DNA of 34,835 nucleotides from Carideicomes alvinocaridis (GTDB taxonomy: Bacteria > Pseudomonadota > Alphaproteobacteria > Rhodobacterales > Rhodobacteraceae), in contig SRJI02000047.1 in assembly GCA_005473895.2 (NCBI GenBank), positions 1 through 34,835 of the forward strand, read 5' to 3'. Position 1 is the first letter of the stretch. The number at the start of each line of letters is the position of its first letter. The notes below the pieces were generated by a model. The model ran no database searches. It was not told where the DNA came from and worked only from the letters and a program-made list of their open reading frames with translations. Positions 26,448 to 34,810 of this stretch are shown one piece after another. The position numbers and the translations under genes were made by a program.

Positions 26448-26699
26448 ATGGCAAGCACAAGCGTCACACTTGGCCCCCATTGGGACGAATTCATCGCCCT
26501 GATGCTTAAAGAGGGGCGTTACGGGTCAACCAGCGAGTTGATCCGCGCCTCTCTGCGCCTGATGGAGGAGCAGGAAGGTCAGCGGGCGCGGCTTCGCGTT
26601 GCGCTGATGGAGGGCAAACAATCCGGTGACGCCGGTCCGCTTGACATGGATGAGATCAAGCGCGAGGCGCGGAGCCGCTCTGGCGCTTCTGATGCGTGA
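26448..26699 (+). CDS. parD: ParD-like ribbon-helix-helix antitoxin
   Basis: An 83-residue protein with the typical CopG/ParD ribbon-helix-helix at the N terminus (ASTSVTLGPHWDEFIALMLKE then GRYGSTSELIRASLRLMEEQ) and a charged, flexible C-terminal tail that would wrap the toxin. I chose the ATG at 26448 since GGAG lies six bases upstream; the ATG six bases earlier directly abuts GGAG and the first in-frame ATGs lie in the operator. It overlaps the toxin gene by 8 bp, as is normal for such pairs, and probably represses the operon with the toxin. Confidence 0.88.
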   Translation: MASTSVTLGPHWDEFIALMLKEGRYGSTSELIRASLRLMEEQEGQRARLRVALMEGKQSGDAGPLDMDEIKREARSRSGASDA

Positions 26700-26991
26700 A
26701 ATCCATCACTCCCAGGCGGCAAAATCCGATCTCGTCGACATCTGGGTCGAGACAGATCGACAGTGGGGCGCGGCGCAGGCGGACCGCTATCTCGACGACA
26801 TCGATCGTGCCCTGAAGGGGCTCATCGCCAACCCGCAAATGGGATCGGACTGCTCCGACCTCCAGCAGGGTGCGCGTAAACTGATCACGGGTCGGCACCT
26901 CGTGTTCTACGAGGTGGACCCGGACAGGATATTCGTGATCCGGGTCCTGCATCAGTCCATGGACGTGCCGAGGCATCTGCGGTCGTCCTGA
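26692..26991 (+). CDS. parE: ParE/RelE-superfamily toxin
   Basis: A 99-residue protein of the ParE branch of the RelE/ParE superfamily: REIHHSQAAKSDLVDIWVET, helix AQADRYLDDIDRALKGLIANP, QMGSDCSDLQQGARKLITGR, then HLVFYEVDPDRIFVIRVLHQ and a short C-terminal tail DVPRHL. Studied ParE toxins poison DNA gyrase, though this cannot be proved here. Its start codon lies inside the 3' end of the antitoxin gene (8-bp overlap). The pair sits between the small-gene run and the methyltransferase-helicase gene and probably stabilises the element. Confidence 0.9.
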   Translation: MREIHHSQAAKSDLVDIWVETDRQWGAAQADRYLDDIDRALKGLIANPQMGSDCSDLQQGARKLITGRHLVFYEVDPDRIFVIRVLHQSMDVPRHLRSS

Positions 26992-27042
26992 TAACGGGCA
27001 AATTTGCACCGGGGCTTTGCCATGAAAGAGCGAGAGACAGGG

Positions 27043-27063
27043 CGGGAGGGGTGACCCCTCCCG
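27043..27063 (+). other. Perfect hairpin before the methyltransferase-helicase gene
   Basis: Stem CGGGAGGGG (27043-27051) pairs perfectly with CCCCTCCCG (27055-27063) around TGA. No T-tract follows. It lies 54 bp before the next start codon and 51 bp after the toxin stop, comparable in place to the other intergenic hairpins of the module. Confidence 0.5.
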
Positions 27064-27117
27064 GGTGAGAGAGTGCGCGCGGGGCTTGGGGCCAACCCTC
27101 AACCCCGGAGATTGCCG

Positions 27118-30100
27118 ATGAACGCTCACCCCCATTCCGTCCCGCTTGCGCCCGAGGCCGAGACCCCTGCCCGCTCGGAAGCCTCGCGCTTCGCCCAAAA
27201 CCTTTTGCTGGCTGCGAAAACCCTCGTCCCCCAGTTCGAGGCGGGCAAGCCCATCGACGCCGCTGCCCTGCGCGCCGCGATGGAAGAAGCTTCCGGTGCC
27301 AGCGACACCAGTGGTGCCTGGGTCTGGAAGGACGTCTATGAGGCCGCAGAGGTCGCCCAGATCCTGATGCTCTCGCGCTACGGTGCGCTGATACAGCGGC
27401 AGGCGGCTACGCCGCACGCCTTTCTTTCCATGATCGAACGCCTCGCCGGTTTGGCGCCCTCTCACACGCGGCGCTCGGAAGACAGCATCCGTCTGCAACA
27501 GTTTTCGACCCCTCTGCCGCTCGCAGCCATCGTCGCGCAGGCGGCGGGGTTTCGGGCCGACGAACTCGTGCTCGAGCCCTCGGCCGGCACCGGCATGCTG
27601 GCGATCTTCGCCCGGATCGCAGGCGCTCGCCTGGCGCTGAACGAGCTCGCTGAGACCCGCCGCGCGTTGCTGGAGCAGCTTTTCTCCAACGCTGCAGTCT
27701 CGGAACACGATGCCGCCTCGATCGACGACCGTTTGGATCGGTCGATCACGCCCTCGGTCATCGTGATGAACCCACCGTTCTCGGCCGCTAGCCACGTCGA
27801 AGGCCGGTTCCGGCAGGCCACCAGCCAACATGTTCTGTCTTCCCTTGCTCGCCTCGCGCCCGGTGGGCGTCTCGTTGTCATCACCGGCGAGAGTTTCCGT
27901 CCCTCCACCAAGAGTTTCCAGCCTACGTTTCAGCGGATCAGGCAAAGCGCTGACGTGGTGTTTTCCGCAGCCATCGACGGCAAGGTCTTCGCGCGGCATG
28001 GCACCACGATCGACACGAGGCTGACGGTGATCGACAAGCGCGTGGCTGGTGCTGAAGAGACCGCACCGGCTGATATTGACGCCGCCTATCATCCGATCTG
28101 CGCGACCACGAGTGATCTTCTCTCCGTAGTACTCACCCATTGTCCCGCGCGCCGCAACCCCCTGCCCTGCCCCACTGGCGCGGCTCTTTCGGTGCCACCT
28201 CGCCCGACCCGCACCAACCTCCACGCCCTGCGCAACGCAGCACGCAAAGAAACCCGCGCCCTCGCCGAGGAACGCGCGAAGCACCCGTTCGACGACATCG
28301 ACACGGCCCCGCTCGACTACCTGCCGAAAGCCTGGAGCGAACCCGAGGGCGCGCTGCAGGATACGGTCTACGAAGCCTATGACCTGCAATCGATCCGGAT
28401 CGACGGCGCGGCCGCTCATCCGACCGCACTCGTGCAATCCGCGGCCATGGCCTCTGTCCCGCCGCCTGTCCCGACCTACCGCCCAATGCTGCCGAAGACC
28501 CTCGTCGCGGACGGTCTCCTCTCCGCGCCGCAGCTTGAAAGCGTCATCTATGCGGGCAATGCCCACGAGACGCATCTCAAGGGCTGGTTCAAGCGCGGCG
28601 AGATCGAAGGTCAGCTGATGGCAGCGTCTGAGGATGACGAAGGTGCCTTTCGCCTGCGCAAGGGCTGGTTCCTCGGCGATGGCACGGGCTGCGGCAAGGG
28701 CCGGCAGGTCGCGGGCATCATCCTCGACAATTGGCTGCAAGGACGACGCCGCGCGGTCTGGGTCTCGAAGAGCGACAAGCTCATCGAGGATGCGCGCCGC
28801 GACTGGATGGCGCTTGGGGGGCGTGAAAGCGATATCGTGCCGCTCTCGAAATTCCGCCAGGGGAGCGATATCCGTCTCCCAGAGGGCATCCTCTTCGTCA
28901 CCTATGCCACCCTGCGTTCTGCTGAACGCGACGGGAAAGCCTCCCGCCTCGATCAGGTGACGTCCTGGCTTGGCGAGGGGTTCAACGGGGTCATCGCTTT
29001 CGACGAAAGCCACGCCATGGCGAATGCCGCCGGCGAAAAGTCCGACCGCGGCGACAAGAAGGCATCCCAACAAGGCCTTGCTGGCCTCGCGCTGCAAAAT
29101 GCCGTTCCCGATGCCCGGGTGCTCTACGTCTCAGCGACCGGCGCGACGGTGGTCGGCAATCTCGCCTATGCCTCCCGTCTCGGGCTCTGGGGCACGGGTG
29201 ATTTCCCTTTCGTGACGCGGGCCGAGTTCGTTGCCGCGATGGAGGCCGGGGGCATTGCTGCCATGGAGATGATCTCGCGCGATCTGAAGGCGCTCGGGCT
29301 CTATCTTGCGCGGTCCCTCTCCTATGCCGGGGTCGAATACGAAATGCTGGTGCATGAGCTGACGCCCGCACAGATCGCGATCTATGACAGCTATGCCGAT
29401 GCCTACCAGATCATCCACACCAACTTGGAGGCCGCCCTTCAGGCCTCGGGTATTTCCTCCGAGACCGGTACGCTGAACCCCCAGGCGAAATCCGCTGCGC
29501 GCTCGGCCTTCGAGAGCAACAAGCAGCGTTTCTTCAATCATCTCATCACCGCCATGAAATGCCCTTCGCTCATCCATGCGATCGAAGCGGACCTGGCCGC
29601 GGGGCATTCGGCCGTGATTCAGGTGGTCTCGACCAGCGAGGCGGTGATGGAACGGCGCCTCGAAGAGATCCCGCCCTCGGAGTGGGACGACCTGCAGGTC
29701 GATTTTACGCCGCGCGAGAACATCATGGACTACCTCATGCACAGCTTCCCGACGCAGCTCTTCGAGCCCTACTCCGACGAGAACGGCGACCTACGCTCGC
29801 GTCCCGCCCTCGATGGTGATGGCAATCCGATTATCTGCCGTGAGGCGGAGCGGCGGCGGGATGAGCTTGTCGAGCATCTCGGTGCCCTTGCCCCGGTGCA
29901 GGGCGCGCTCGATCAGATCCTGTGGCATTTCGGGGGCGATGCGGTGGCCGAGGTCACGGGGCGCAAGCGGCGCATCGCGAGGACGCGTGAAGGGCGGCTC
30001 AAGGTCGAGAACCGAGCCGCCTCCTCCAACCTCGGCGAAACCCAGGCCTTCATGGATGACGCCAAGCGCATCCTGATCTTTTCTGACGCCGGTGGCACGG

Positions 30101-31515
30101 GGCGCAGCTACCACGCCGATCTTGGTGCAAAGAACCAGCGCCTCCGGGTGCATTACTTGCTTGAGCCTGGCTGGAAAGCCGACAATGCGATTCAGGGGCT
30201 GGGGCGTACCAACCGCACGAACCAAGCGCAGCCGCCGCTCTTTCGCCCCGTTGCCACAGACGTGAAGGGTGAGAAGCGGTTCCTCTCCACCATCGCCCGC
30301 CGCCTCGATACGCTCGGGGCCATCACCAAGGGGCAACGCGAGACGGGTGGGCAGAACATGTTCCGCGCCGAGGACAACCTCGAGAGCCCTTATGCACGAG
30401 CGGCGTTGCGGCAGTTCTTCTACAAGCTGCGCGCGGGCAAGATCGACGCCTGCTCCTACTCCAGGTTCCAGGAGATGACCGGGCTGACGCTCGATGAGGC
30501 GGATGGCACGATGAAGGAAACCCTGCCGCCGATCCAGCAGTTCCTGAACCGCTGCCTCGCGCTCCGCATCGACATGCAGGACGCGATCTTCGAGGCCTTC
30601 GGCGGGTTTCTTTCGGCGATAATTGAGGACGCGCGTCAGGCAGGCACCCTCGATGTCGGGCTAGAGACCCTGCGCGCCGAGAAGTTTGAGATCGTTGATC
30701 GCAAGGTCATCTTCGAGCATGAGGCGACGGGCGCGACGGCAACTGCGCTGACCGTGGAGCGTATCGATCGCAACGATCCGCTCACTCTGCCCCGCGTCAA
30801 AGCCATCTGCGCCGACACAAGAGGCGCGACGCTGTGCTGGAACAAGACCTCCAAACGCGCGGCCCTGATGGTGAAAGCGCCGGCCTTCATGGACGAGGAT
30901 GGCGTGCCGATCTTGCGGGTGAAGCTCCTGCGGCCCATGGCGACCGAAATCCTCGCGCTGACCGAGTTCTCGAAGTCGCACTGGGAAGAGATCGATGATG
31001 CGATGTTCGAGCAGCTCTGGCAGGCCGAGGTCGACGCGGTGCCGGAGTTCACTACATCGAAGATCACGCTGATCTGCGGCCTCCTCCTGCCGATCTGGGA
31101 CCGGCTGCCCGCCGACAACATGCGGATCTATCGTCTGCAGACCGAGGACGGGGAGCGCGCCATCGGCCGCTTGGTCAGCCAGGAACAGCTTCTCAATGTC
31201 TATGCGCGCCTTGGTCTCGACTGCCAGATTGAGATGACGCCGCAGGAGGTGTTCGGCGCGGTCATGGACGCGAAGACGACCCTCAGCCTGCTTGGGGGCT
31301 ACCAGTTGCGTCGCTCTCTGGTCATGGGACAGCCGAGGCTCGAGCTGATCGGAGCGTCGGGCGCGGCACTGCCCGCATTGAAGGCCTTGGGCTGTTTCAC
31401 CGAGGTGATCCAGTGGAAGACGCGGGTGTTCATCCCGGTGGATTGCACCGAGGTGCTGGCGCGGGTCCTTGCCGCGCATCCGGTTGGCGCAAGCGCAGCG
31501 GATGCAGCCGCATGA
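27118..31515 (+). CDS. Adenine methyltransferase fused to a strawberry-notch-type helicase
   Basis: A 1465-residue fusion. The N-terminal part is a class I SAM-dependent methyltransferase: QFSTPLPLA (about 128-136), the SAM motif LEPSAGTGML (about 152-161) and the catalytic NPPF (218-221), which indicates N6-adenine type. The C-terminal part is a strawberry-notch-like superfamily 2 ATPase: Walker A GDGTGCGKGRQ at about 520-530, the DEAD-box equivalent FDESHAM near 627, and the helicase C signature DAGGTGRSYHADL (about 990) with QGLGRTNRTNQ (about 1025). All key residues appear intact. GGAG lies about eight bases before the ATG. The downstream toprim gene overlaps by 4 bp. Fusions like this occur on plasmids and phage-like elements; the role is not established, with DNA protection, replication or anti-restriction all possible. 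Confidence 0.9.
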   Translation: MNAHPHSVPLAPEAETPARSEASRFAQNLLLAAKTLVPQFEAGKPIDAAALRAAMEEASGASDTSGAWVWKDVYEAAEVAQILMLSRYGALIQRQAATPHAFLSMIERLAGLAPSHTRRSEDSIRLQQFSTPLPLAAIVAQAAGFRADELVLEPSAGTGMLAIFARIAGARLALNELAETRRALLEQLFSNAAVSEHDAASIDDRLDRSITPSVIVMNPPFSAASHVEGRFRQATSQHVLSSLARLAPGGRLVVITGESFRPSTKSFQPTFQRIRQSADVVFSAAIDGKVFARHGTTIDTRLTVIDKRVAGAEETAPADIDAAYHPICATTSDLLSVVLTHCPARRNPLPCPTGAALSVPPRPTRTNLHALRNAARKETRALAEERAKHPFDDIDTAPLDYLPKAWSEPEGALQDTVYEAYDLQSIRIDGAAAHPTALVQSAAMASVPPPVPTYRPMLPKTLVADGLLSAPQLESVIYAGNAHETHLKGWFKRGEIEGQLMAASEDDEGAFRLRKGWFLGDGTGCGKGRQVAGIILDNWLQGRRRAVWVSKSDKLIEDARRDWMALGGRESDIVPLSKFRQGSDIRLPEGILFVTYATLRSAERDGKASRLDQVTSWLGEGFNGVIAFDESHAMANAAGEKSDRGDKKASQQGLAGLALQNAVPDARVLYVSATGATVVGNLAYASRLGLWGTGDFPFVTRAEFVAAMEAGGIAAMEMISRDLKALGLYLARSLSYAGVEYEMLVHELTPAQIAIYDSYADAYQIIHTNLEAALQASGISSETGTLNPQAKSAARSAFESNKQRFFNHLITAMKCPSLIHAIEADLAAGHSAVIQVVSTSEAVMERRLEEIPPSEWDDLQVDFTPRENIMDYLMHSFPTQLFEPYSDENGDLRSRPALDGDGNPIICREAERRRDELVEHLGALAPVQGALDQILWHFGGDAVAEVTGRKRRIARTREGRLKVENRAASSNLGETQAFMDDAKRILIFSDAGGTGRSYHADLGAKNQRLRVHYLLEPGWKADNAIQGLGRTNRTNQAQPPLFRPVATDVKGEKRFLSTIARRLDTLGAITKGQRETGGQNMFRAEDNLESPYARAALRQFFYKLRAGKIDACSYSRFQEMTGLTLDEADGTMKETLPPIQQFLNRCLALRIDMQDAIFEAFGGFLSAIIEDARQAGTLDVGLETLRAEKFEIVDRKVIFEHEATGATATALTVERIDRNDPLTLPRVKAICADTRGATLCWNKTSKRAALMVKAPAFMDEDGVPILRVKLLRPMATEILALTEFSKSHWEEIDDAMFEQLWQAEVDAVPEFTTSKITLICGLLLPIWDRLPADNMRIYRLQTEDGERAIGRLVSQEQLLNVYARLGLDCQIEMTPQEVFGAVMDAKTTLSLLGGYQLRRSLVMGQPRLELIGASGAALPALKALGCFTEVIQWKTRVFIPVDCTEVLARVLAAHPVGASAADAAA

Positions 31516-32558
31516 GCGCGCGGCGCAGCATCGCAGACCTCTCGGCTGATCTTGCAGACCGCGCCGAGAGTTTCTGCCGCCAGTATTTCCCCGAGGGGTC
31601 CAAGCAGGGCAACTATTGGCAGGTTGGCGACACTTCGGGCGCAAAGGGTCAGAGCCTCGCCATCCGGCTGCAAGCTCAGGGTGGGCGCAAAGCCGGATCT
31701 TGGACCGATTTCGCGACCGGTGAGTATGGCGATCTGATTGACCTGATGCATGAACGGCTTGGTTCGGTCACGCTCAAGGAAACGCTGAGGGAGGCCCGGT
31801 CCTTTCTCGGCGAGGCCCCCTGCCCTTCCTTACCTTGTGACACCCAAAGGGCTGAGTGCCCCGATGCTGCCTCTAGCAAACGCATTGCGCGGGCGCGGAA
31901 GCTCTTTGCCGCTGGCAAGCCGGTTCTCGGCACCTTGGCTGCCACCTATCTGCAGGGGCGCGGGATCACACGGCTGGGTCCGGCGCTGCGTTATCACCCG
32001 CGGGTTTTCCTGCGGCAGGGCGAGGACGACGCCGATCCGCCGCAAAGGGCCCCTGCCCTGCTCGCGAAGATCACCGACAATCGGGGCCAGATCACCGGCT
32101 GCGCACGCTTCTATCTCGACCCGTCCACCGGCGGTTTGGCCGAGATCGAGAGCCCGAAGCGGATCCTCGGACAGCTGCACGGCCATGCCATCCGCTTCTG
32201 GTCCGGCAAGGCGCGCAGCGATCTCATCGTCGGTGAAGGTCTCGAGAACACCCTCTCGGTCGGCACGGCTCTCTCCGAGTTTGACCTCGCCTCCTGTCTC
32301 ACTGCCACCCATCTCGGCCTCTTCATCCCGCCGCCGGGGATCAAGCGTATCTGGATCGCGCGGGACAATGACGAAGCGGGACGAACCGCATCACTGAGAC
32401 TGCGTAACCAACTGGAATCGCTTGGTATTGCCTGTGGTGGTCTCGTGCCAAACATGGGCGATTTCAACGACGATCTGCGGGCATTCGGCAAGGATGCGCT
32501 GCGCCGCTCCGTGCTCAAGGCCATGAAAGCACATGGTCTGGAGATCGAGGACGGGTAA
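31512..32558 (+). CDS. Toprim-domain protein (primase-like)
   Basis: A 348-residue protein with a toprim nucleotidyl-transfer/hydrolase fold in its C-terminal half: the glutamate motif LIVGEGLENTLS (about 238-249) and the IWIARDNDEAG motif (about 278-288) with metal-binding aspartates. The N-terminal half (SFCRQYFPEGSKQGNYW, SWTDFATGEYGDLIDLM) resembles plasmid and phage primase-like proteins, but a clear zinc finger is not visible. LGTLAATYLQGRGI is a common linker motif in this family. The start at 31512 overlaps the stop of the methyltransferase-helicase gene (ATGA), so the products are likely made together and may act together on DNA. The open frame continues upstream inside the previous gene without similarity. 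Confidence 0.87.
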   Translation: MSARRSIADLSADLADRAESFCRQYFPEGSKQGNYWQVGDTSGAKGQSLAIRLQAQGGRKAGSWTDFATGEYGDLIDLMHERLGSVTLKETLREARSFLGEAPCPSLPCDTQRAECPDAASSKRIARARKLFAAGKPVLGTLAATYLQGRGITRLGPALRYHPRVFLRQGEDDADPPQRAPALLAKITDNRGQITGCARFYLDPSTGGLAEIESPKRILGQLHGHAIRFWSGKARSDLIVGEGLENTLSVGTALSEFDLASCLTATHLGLFIPPPGIKRIWIARDNDEAGRTASLRLRNQLESLGIACGGLVPNMGDFNDDLRAFGKDALRRSVLKAMKAHGLEIEDG

Positions 32559-32856
32559 CCGCCAACCTCCCTTGTGATGTCCGACAGGGCAAAGGGTACG
32601 CCGGTTCGATCTGATCCCGTTTGGACAAGGGGAGCGATGGACCGGCGGGTCGGGGCTGAGTGCCCCTCGCCCGGGCAGCAATGCGCCCCGAACCAGAAAA
32701 TTCCCCTGAGCCTTCGGCTCATTCCTCGCGGGACCAATTTTCCGGCCCGCGGCGCATTCTCCGCTGTGCTCCGATCCTGACGGATGCGGCCCGATCGCCG
32801 CCGGTCCTGGTATCGCCCCATCCAAATCGGGTCAGATCAAACAGAGGAACCAGAAA
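32559..32856 (+). promoter_or_regulatory. 298-bp leader before the DUF2493 gene with nested inverted repeats
   Basis: No gene is seen. A nested dyad lies at 32696-32742: outer arms GAAAATT (32696-32702) and AATTTTC (32736-32742), inner stem TGAGCC/GGCTCA with a TTC loop (32707-32721). The 11-mer GAACCAGAAAA occurs at 32690-32700 and again at 32847-32857, immediately on the DUF2493 start codon. The length and structure are unusual in a module whose other genes are packed closely. Confidence 0.5.
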
Positions 32857-33768
32857 ATGCCCCATCAGACAGACATCCAAGAGGAGACCGGCGTGACCTC
32901 CGCCATCCTCGACCACCTGGCGCTTCACGGCGCAACGCCCGGGCCCGGCGAGACCGATCATCGCCCCCTACCCCAGCCCGACGAGGTCGAGCTCGCCATG
33001 GCGACGCTCTTTGACACCACCATCGGCCTCCTCACCGGCAGCCAGTTGGAAGACAATCTCGAAGAGATGCTCTGGTCCCTCACTTCGATCTTCCATCGCC
33101 GGCTCACCCATATCCAGAAGCTTCTCGACGACAACGAATTTGAGGTCCGGGAAAGTCTGGCGATCCAGGACGGCTCCGAGGTCGCCTCAGTCGAACTCGA
33201 GCGCCTCCAGATGATCGGGCTCAAGCTCTGGGACCATCGCGACGCCTTCGAGCAGATGCGCGATCTGGCCGTGGACCACTTCTCGGCCGCCACCGGGTCT
33301 CCCTGGCTCCCCCGCACCGGATCCAAGGTCTCGCATCGCCGTCTCACCTCCGCCGTGGTGGACAGCCGGGCCTATCTCTCGGCCAAGCGCCGCAAAGAGA
33401 CCGAGGTGCACTGCCCTGAAGGCACGCGGATCGCCTTCTCGGGCGGGGACTATCAGGCCTACGATCTGATCTGGTCCGTTCTCGATGCCACCCATGCCAA
33501 ATACCCCGACATGGTGCTGCTGCACGGCGGCACACCCAAGGGTGCCGAGATGATCGCGGCCCGCTGGGCAGATACTCGAGGCGTCACCCAAGTGGTCTTC
33601 AAGCCCGACTGGAAGAGCCACGGCAAGGCCGCCCCCTTCAAGCGCAACGACAAGATGCTCGAGACCATGCCCCAGGGTCTGATCGCCACCCCCGGTTCGG
33701 GCATCACCGAGAACATCGTCGACAAAGCCCGCAAGCTCGGGATCCGCATCAAGAGGATCGGGGCTTAG
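32857..33768 (+). CDS. DUF2493 (SLOG-superfamily, YspA-like) protein
   Basis: A 303-residue protein. Its C-terminal third (about 185-290) matches DUF2493: RIAFSGGDYQAYDLIW, then LLHGGTPKGAEMIAARWA, GVTQVVFKPDWKSHGKAAPF and KRNDKMLE. This is a Rossmann-like SLOG domain, a superfamily thought to bind or cleave nucleotide-derived ligands. The first 180 residues are helical and charged, with a region around 55-130 likely to form long helices. AGAGGAAC upstream supports the ATG at 32857. Many plasmid modules with a ParB-like protein and a strawberry-notch helicase also carry such a gene. Its ligand and role are unknown. Confidence 0.88.
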   Translation: MPHQTDIQEETGVTSAILDHLALHGATPGPGETDHRPLPQPDEVELAMATLFDTTIGLLTGSQLEDNLEEMLWSLTSIFHRRLTHIQKLLDDNEFEVRESLAIQDGSEVASVELERLQMIGLKLWDHRDAFEQMRDLAVDHFSAATGSPWLPRTGSKVSHRRLTSAVVDSRAYLSAKRRKETEVHCPEGTRIAFSGGDYQAYDLIWSVLDATHAKYPDMVLLHGGTPKGAEMIAARWADTRGVTQVVFKPDWKSHGKAAPFKRNDKMLETMPQGLIATPGSGITENIVDKARKLGIRIKRIGA

Positions 33769-33775
33769 GCCCCGG

Positions 33776-34215
33776 TTATCCCATGACATCAGTCAGAGCG
33801 CCCTGTGCGGTTCGCTCTATGTGTTCACAGTTCTGCGTGATTTGGTCTGTCAGACTGCTGAGTGTGCGGATGAGTATTTCTATCTGGTCGCTGTCGTGGG
33901 ACTTCCACAAGCCTCGTGACGCTCTCGTCGTCCCGCGATCAGCGGGATGTTCGCCGAGAGGCACCCCATGTCGGCCAGGAAACTGACTAATCCGACGATC
34001 GTCTTGAACTCGCGCAATTTGAAGACGCTGCGGCTTGTCACAAGCATCTTCGCATCCTGACCATCCTTCGTCACCATGTGCACGACCCACGAGCCATACC
34101 AGCTGTTATGGCGTTTCTCGGCGGTCTGGTTGCAGATCACCTCGATGAGGTATCCATCTGAGAGCAGATCGCGCAGGCCATCCTCGGTGACCACATTCGG
34201 TGTTGCGCCGTCCAA
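33776..34215 (-). CDS. Hypothetical protein, possibly frameshifted
   Basis: I do not recognise this gene. From a TTG at 34215 (AGAGGA seven bases upstream) a frame runs to 33880 and reads like a real protein at first (VVTEDGLRDLLSDGYLIEVI, NSWYGSWVVHMVTKDGQD, VFKLREFKTIVGLVSFLAD). After about 33945 that frame becomes unconvincing, while the overlapping frame continues with a helical end (SHDSDQIEILIRTLSSLTDQ, then EHIERTAQGALTDVMG) to a stop at 33776. A one-base shift within the GACGACGAGAG run near 33930-33945 would join them into about 146 residues. It is convergent with the DUF2493 gene. Either a recent frameshift or a chance arrangement is possible. Confidence 0.45.
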
Positions 34216-34810
34216 CTGCTTATCCTCTTCACTTATGCCGACACGTATCGGGATTGGAGCGGGCCCGAGCTTCTACCTGATCTTCCGAGTCGCATGCGTC
34301 GTTGCTCAGTTTAGCAATGCCATACGGGACATCCTCGAAGTCCGCAACGCCACCGGGATTGAGGTCGTCGGGGACAGATGCGCGTGTCCTCGCTCTGGCA
34401 TTTCATCTTCTTCAGCCTGTCAGATCGCTTTCTGCTTGAGGCTTCTGGTGACTCGACCGAGGAACTGAACACGGGCCGGTGTCGCCTTGCGACCGGTCGC
34501 GGTATGTATCGAAAGATCAGGTGTAGTGTGTAAGGATCGCTTCGGCATTCTTGGCTGTCGGCTGTTCACCCACCTTCCGTCGCGGCCGCTGCACTTCTCC
34601 CGATGTCTGAGTTGCATGACATGCTGGTCGCAGCTGTCGTCCCGGCCACAAAGGTTGTCGCCGATCTTTTTCCCCTGACCCTGCGGGACATTCCTCGCGC
34701 ACCAAAAAGACCGGCGCCTGCCCCTCTCCGCTGCGCTTCGCCTTCGGTGTGGCCGGGCCTTGGCCAGCTGCAAGGTGACCATCATTGCAACGCAAACAAG
34801 GAGAAGAGCA
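34216..34810. other. Poorly resolved region near the right edge
   Basis: Several open frames overlap here on both strands, but none shows convincing motifs or start signals. The stretch at about 34720-34800, with GC-rich complementary segments (GCTGCGCTTCGCC, GGCCGGGCCTTGGCC), looks like an untranslated leader of the gene beginning at 34811. No tRNA or terminator was recognised. Confidence 0.4.

Noticed and set aside
26656-29097. An 813-residue minus-strand open frame
   Set aside because: It is antisense to the parE and methyltransferase-helicase genes, which carry clear motifs; the frame is a by-product of high GC third positions.
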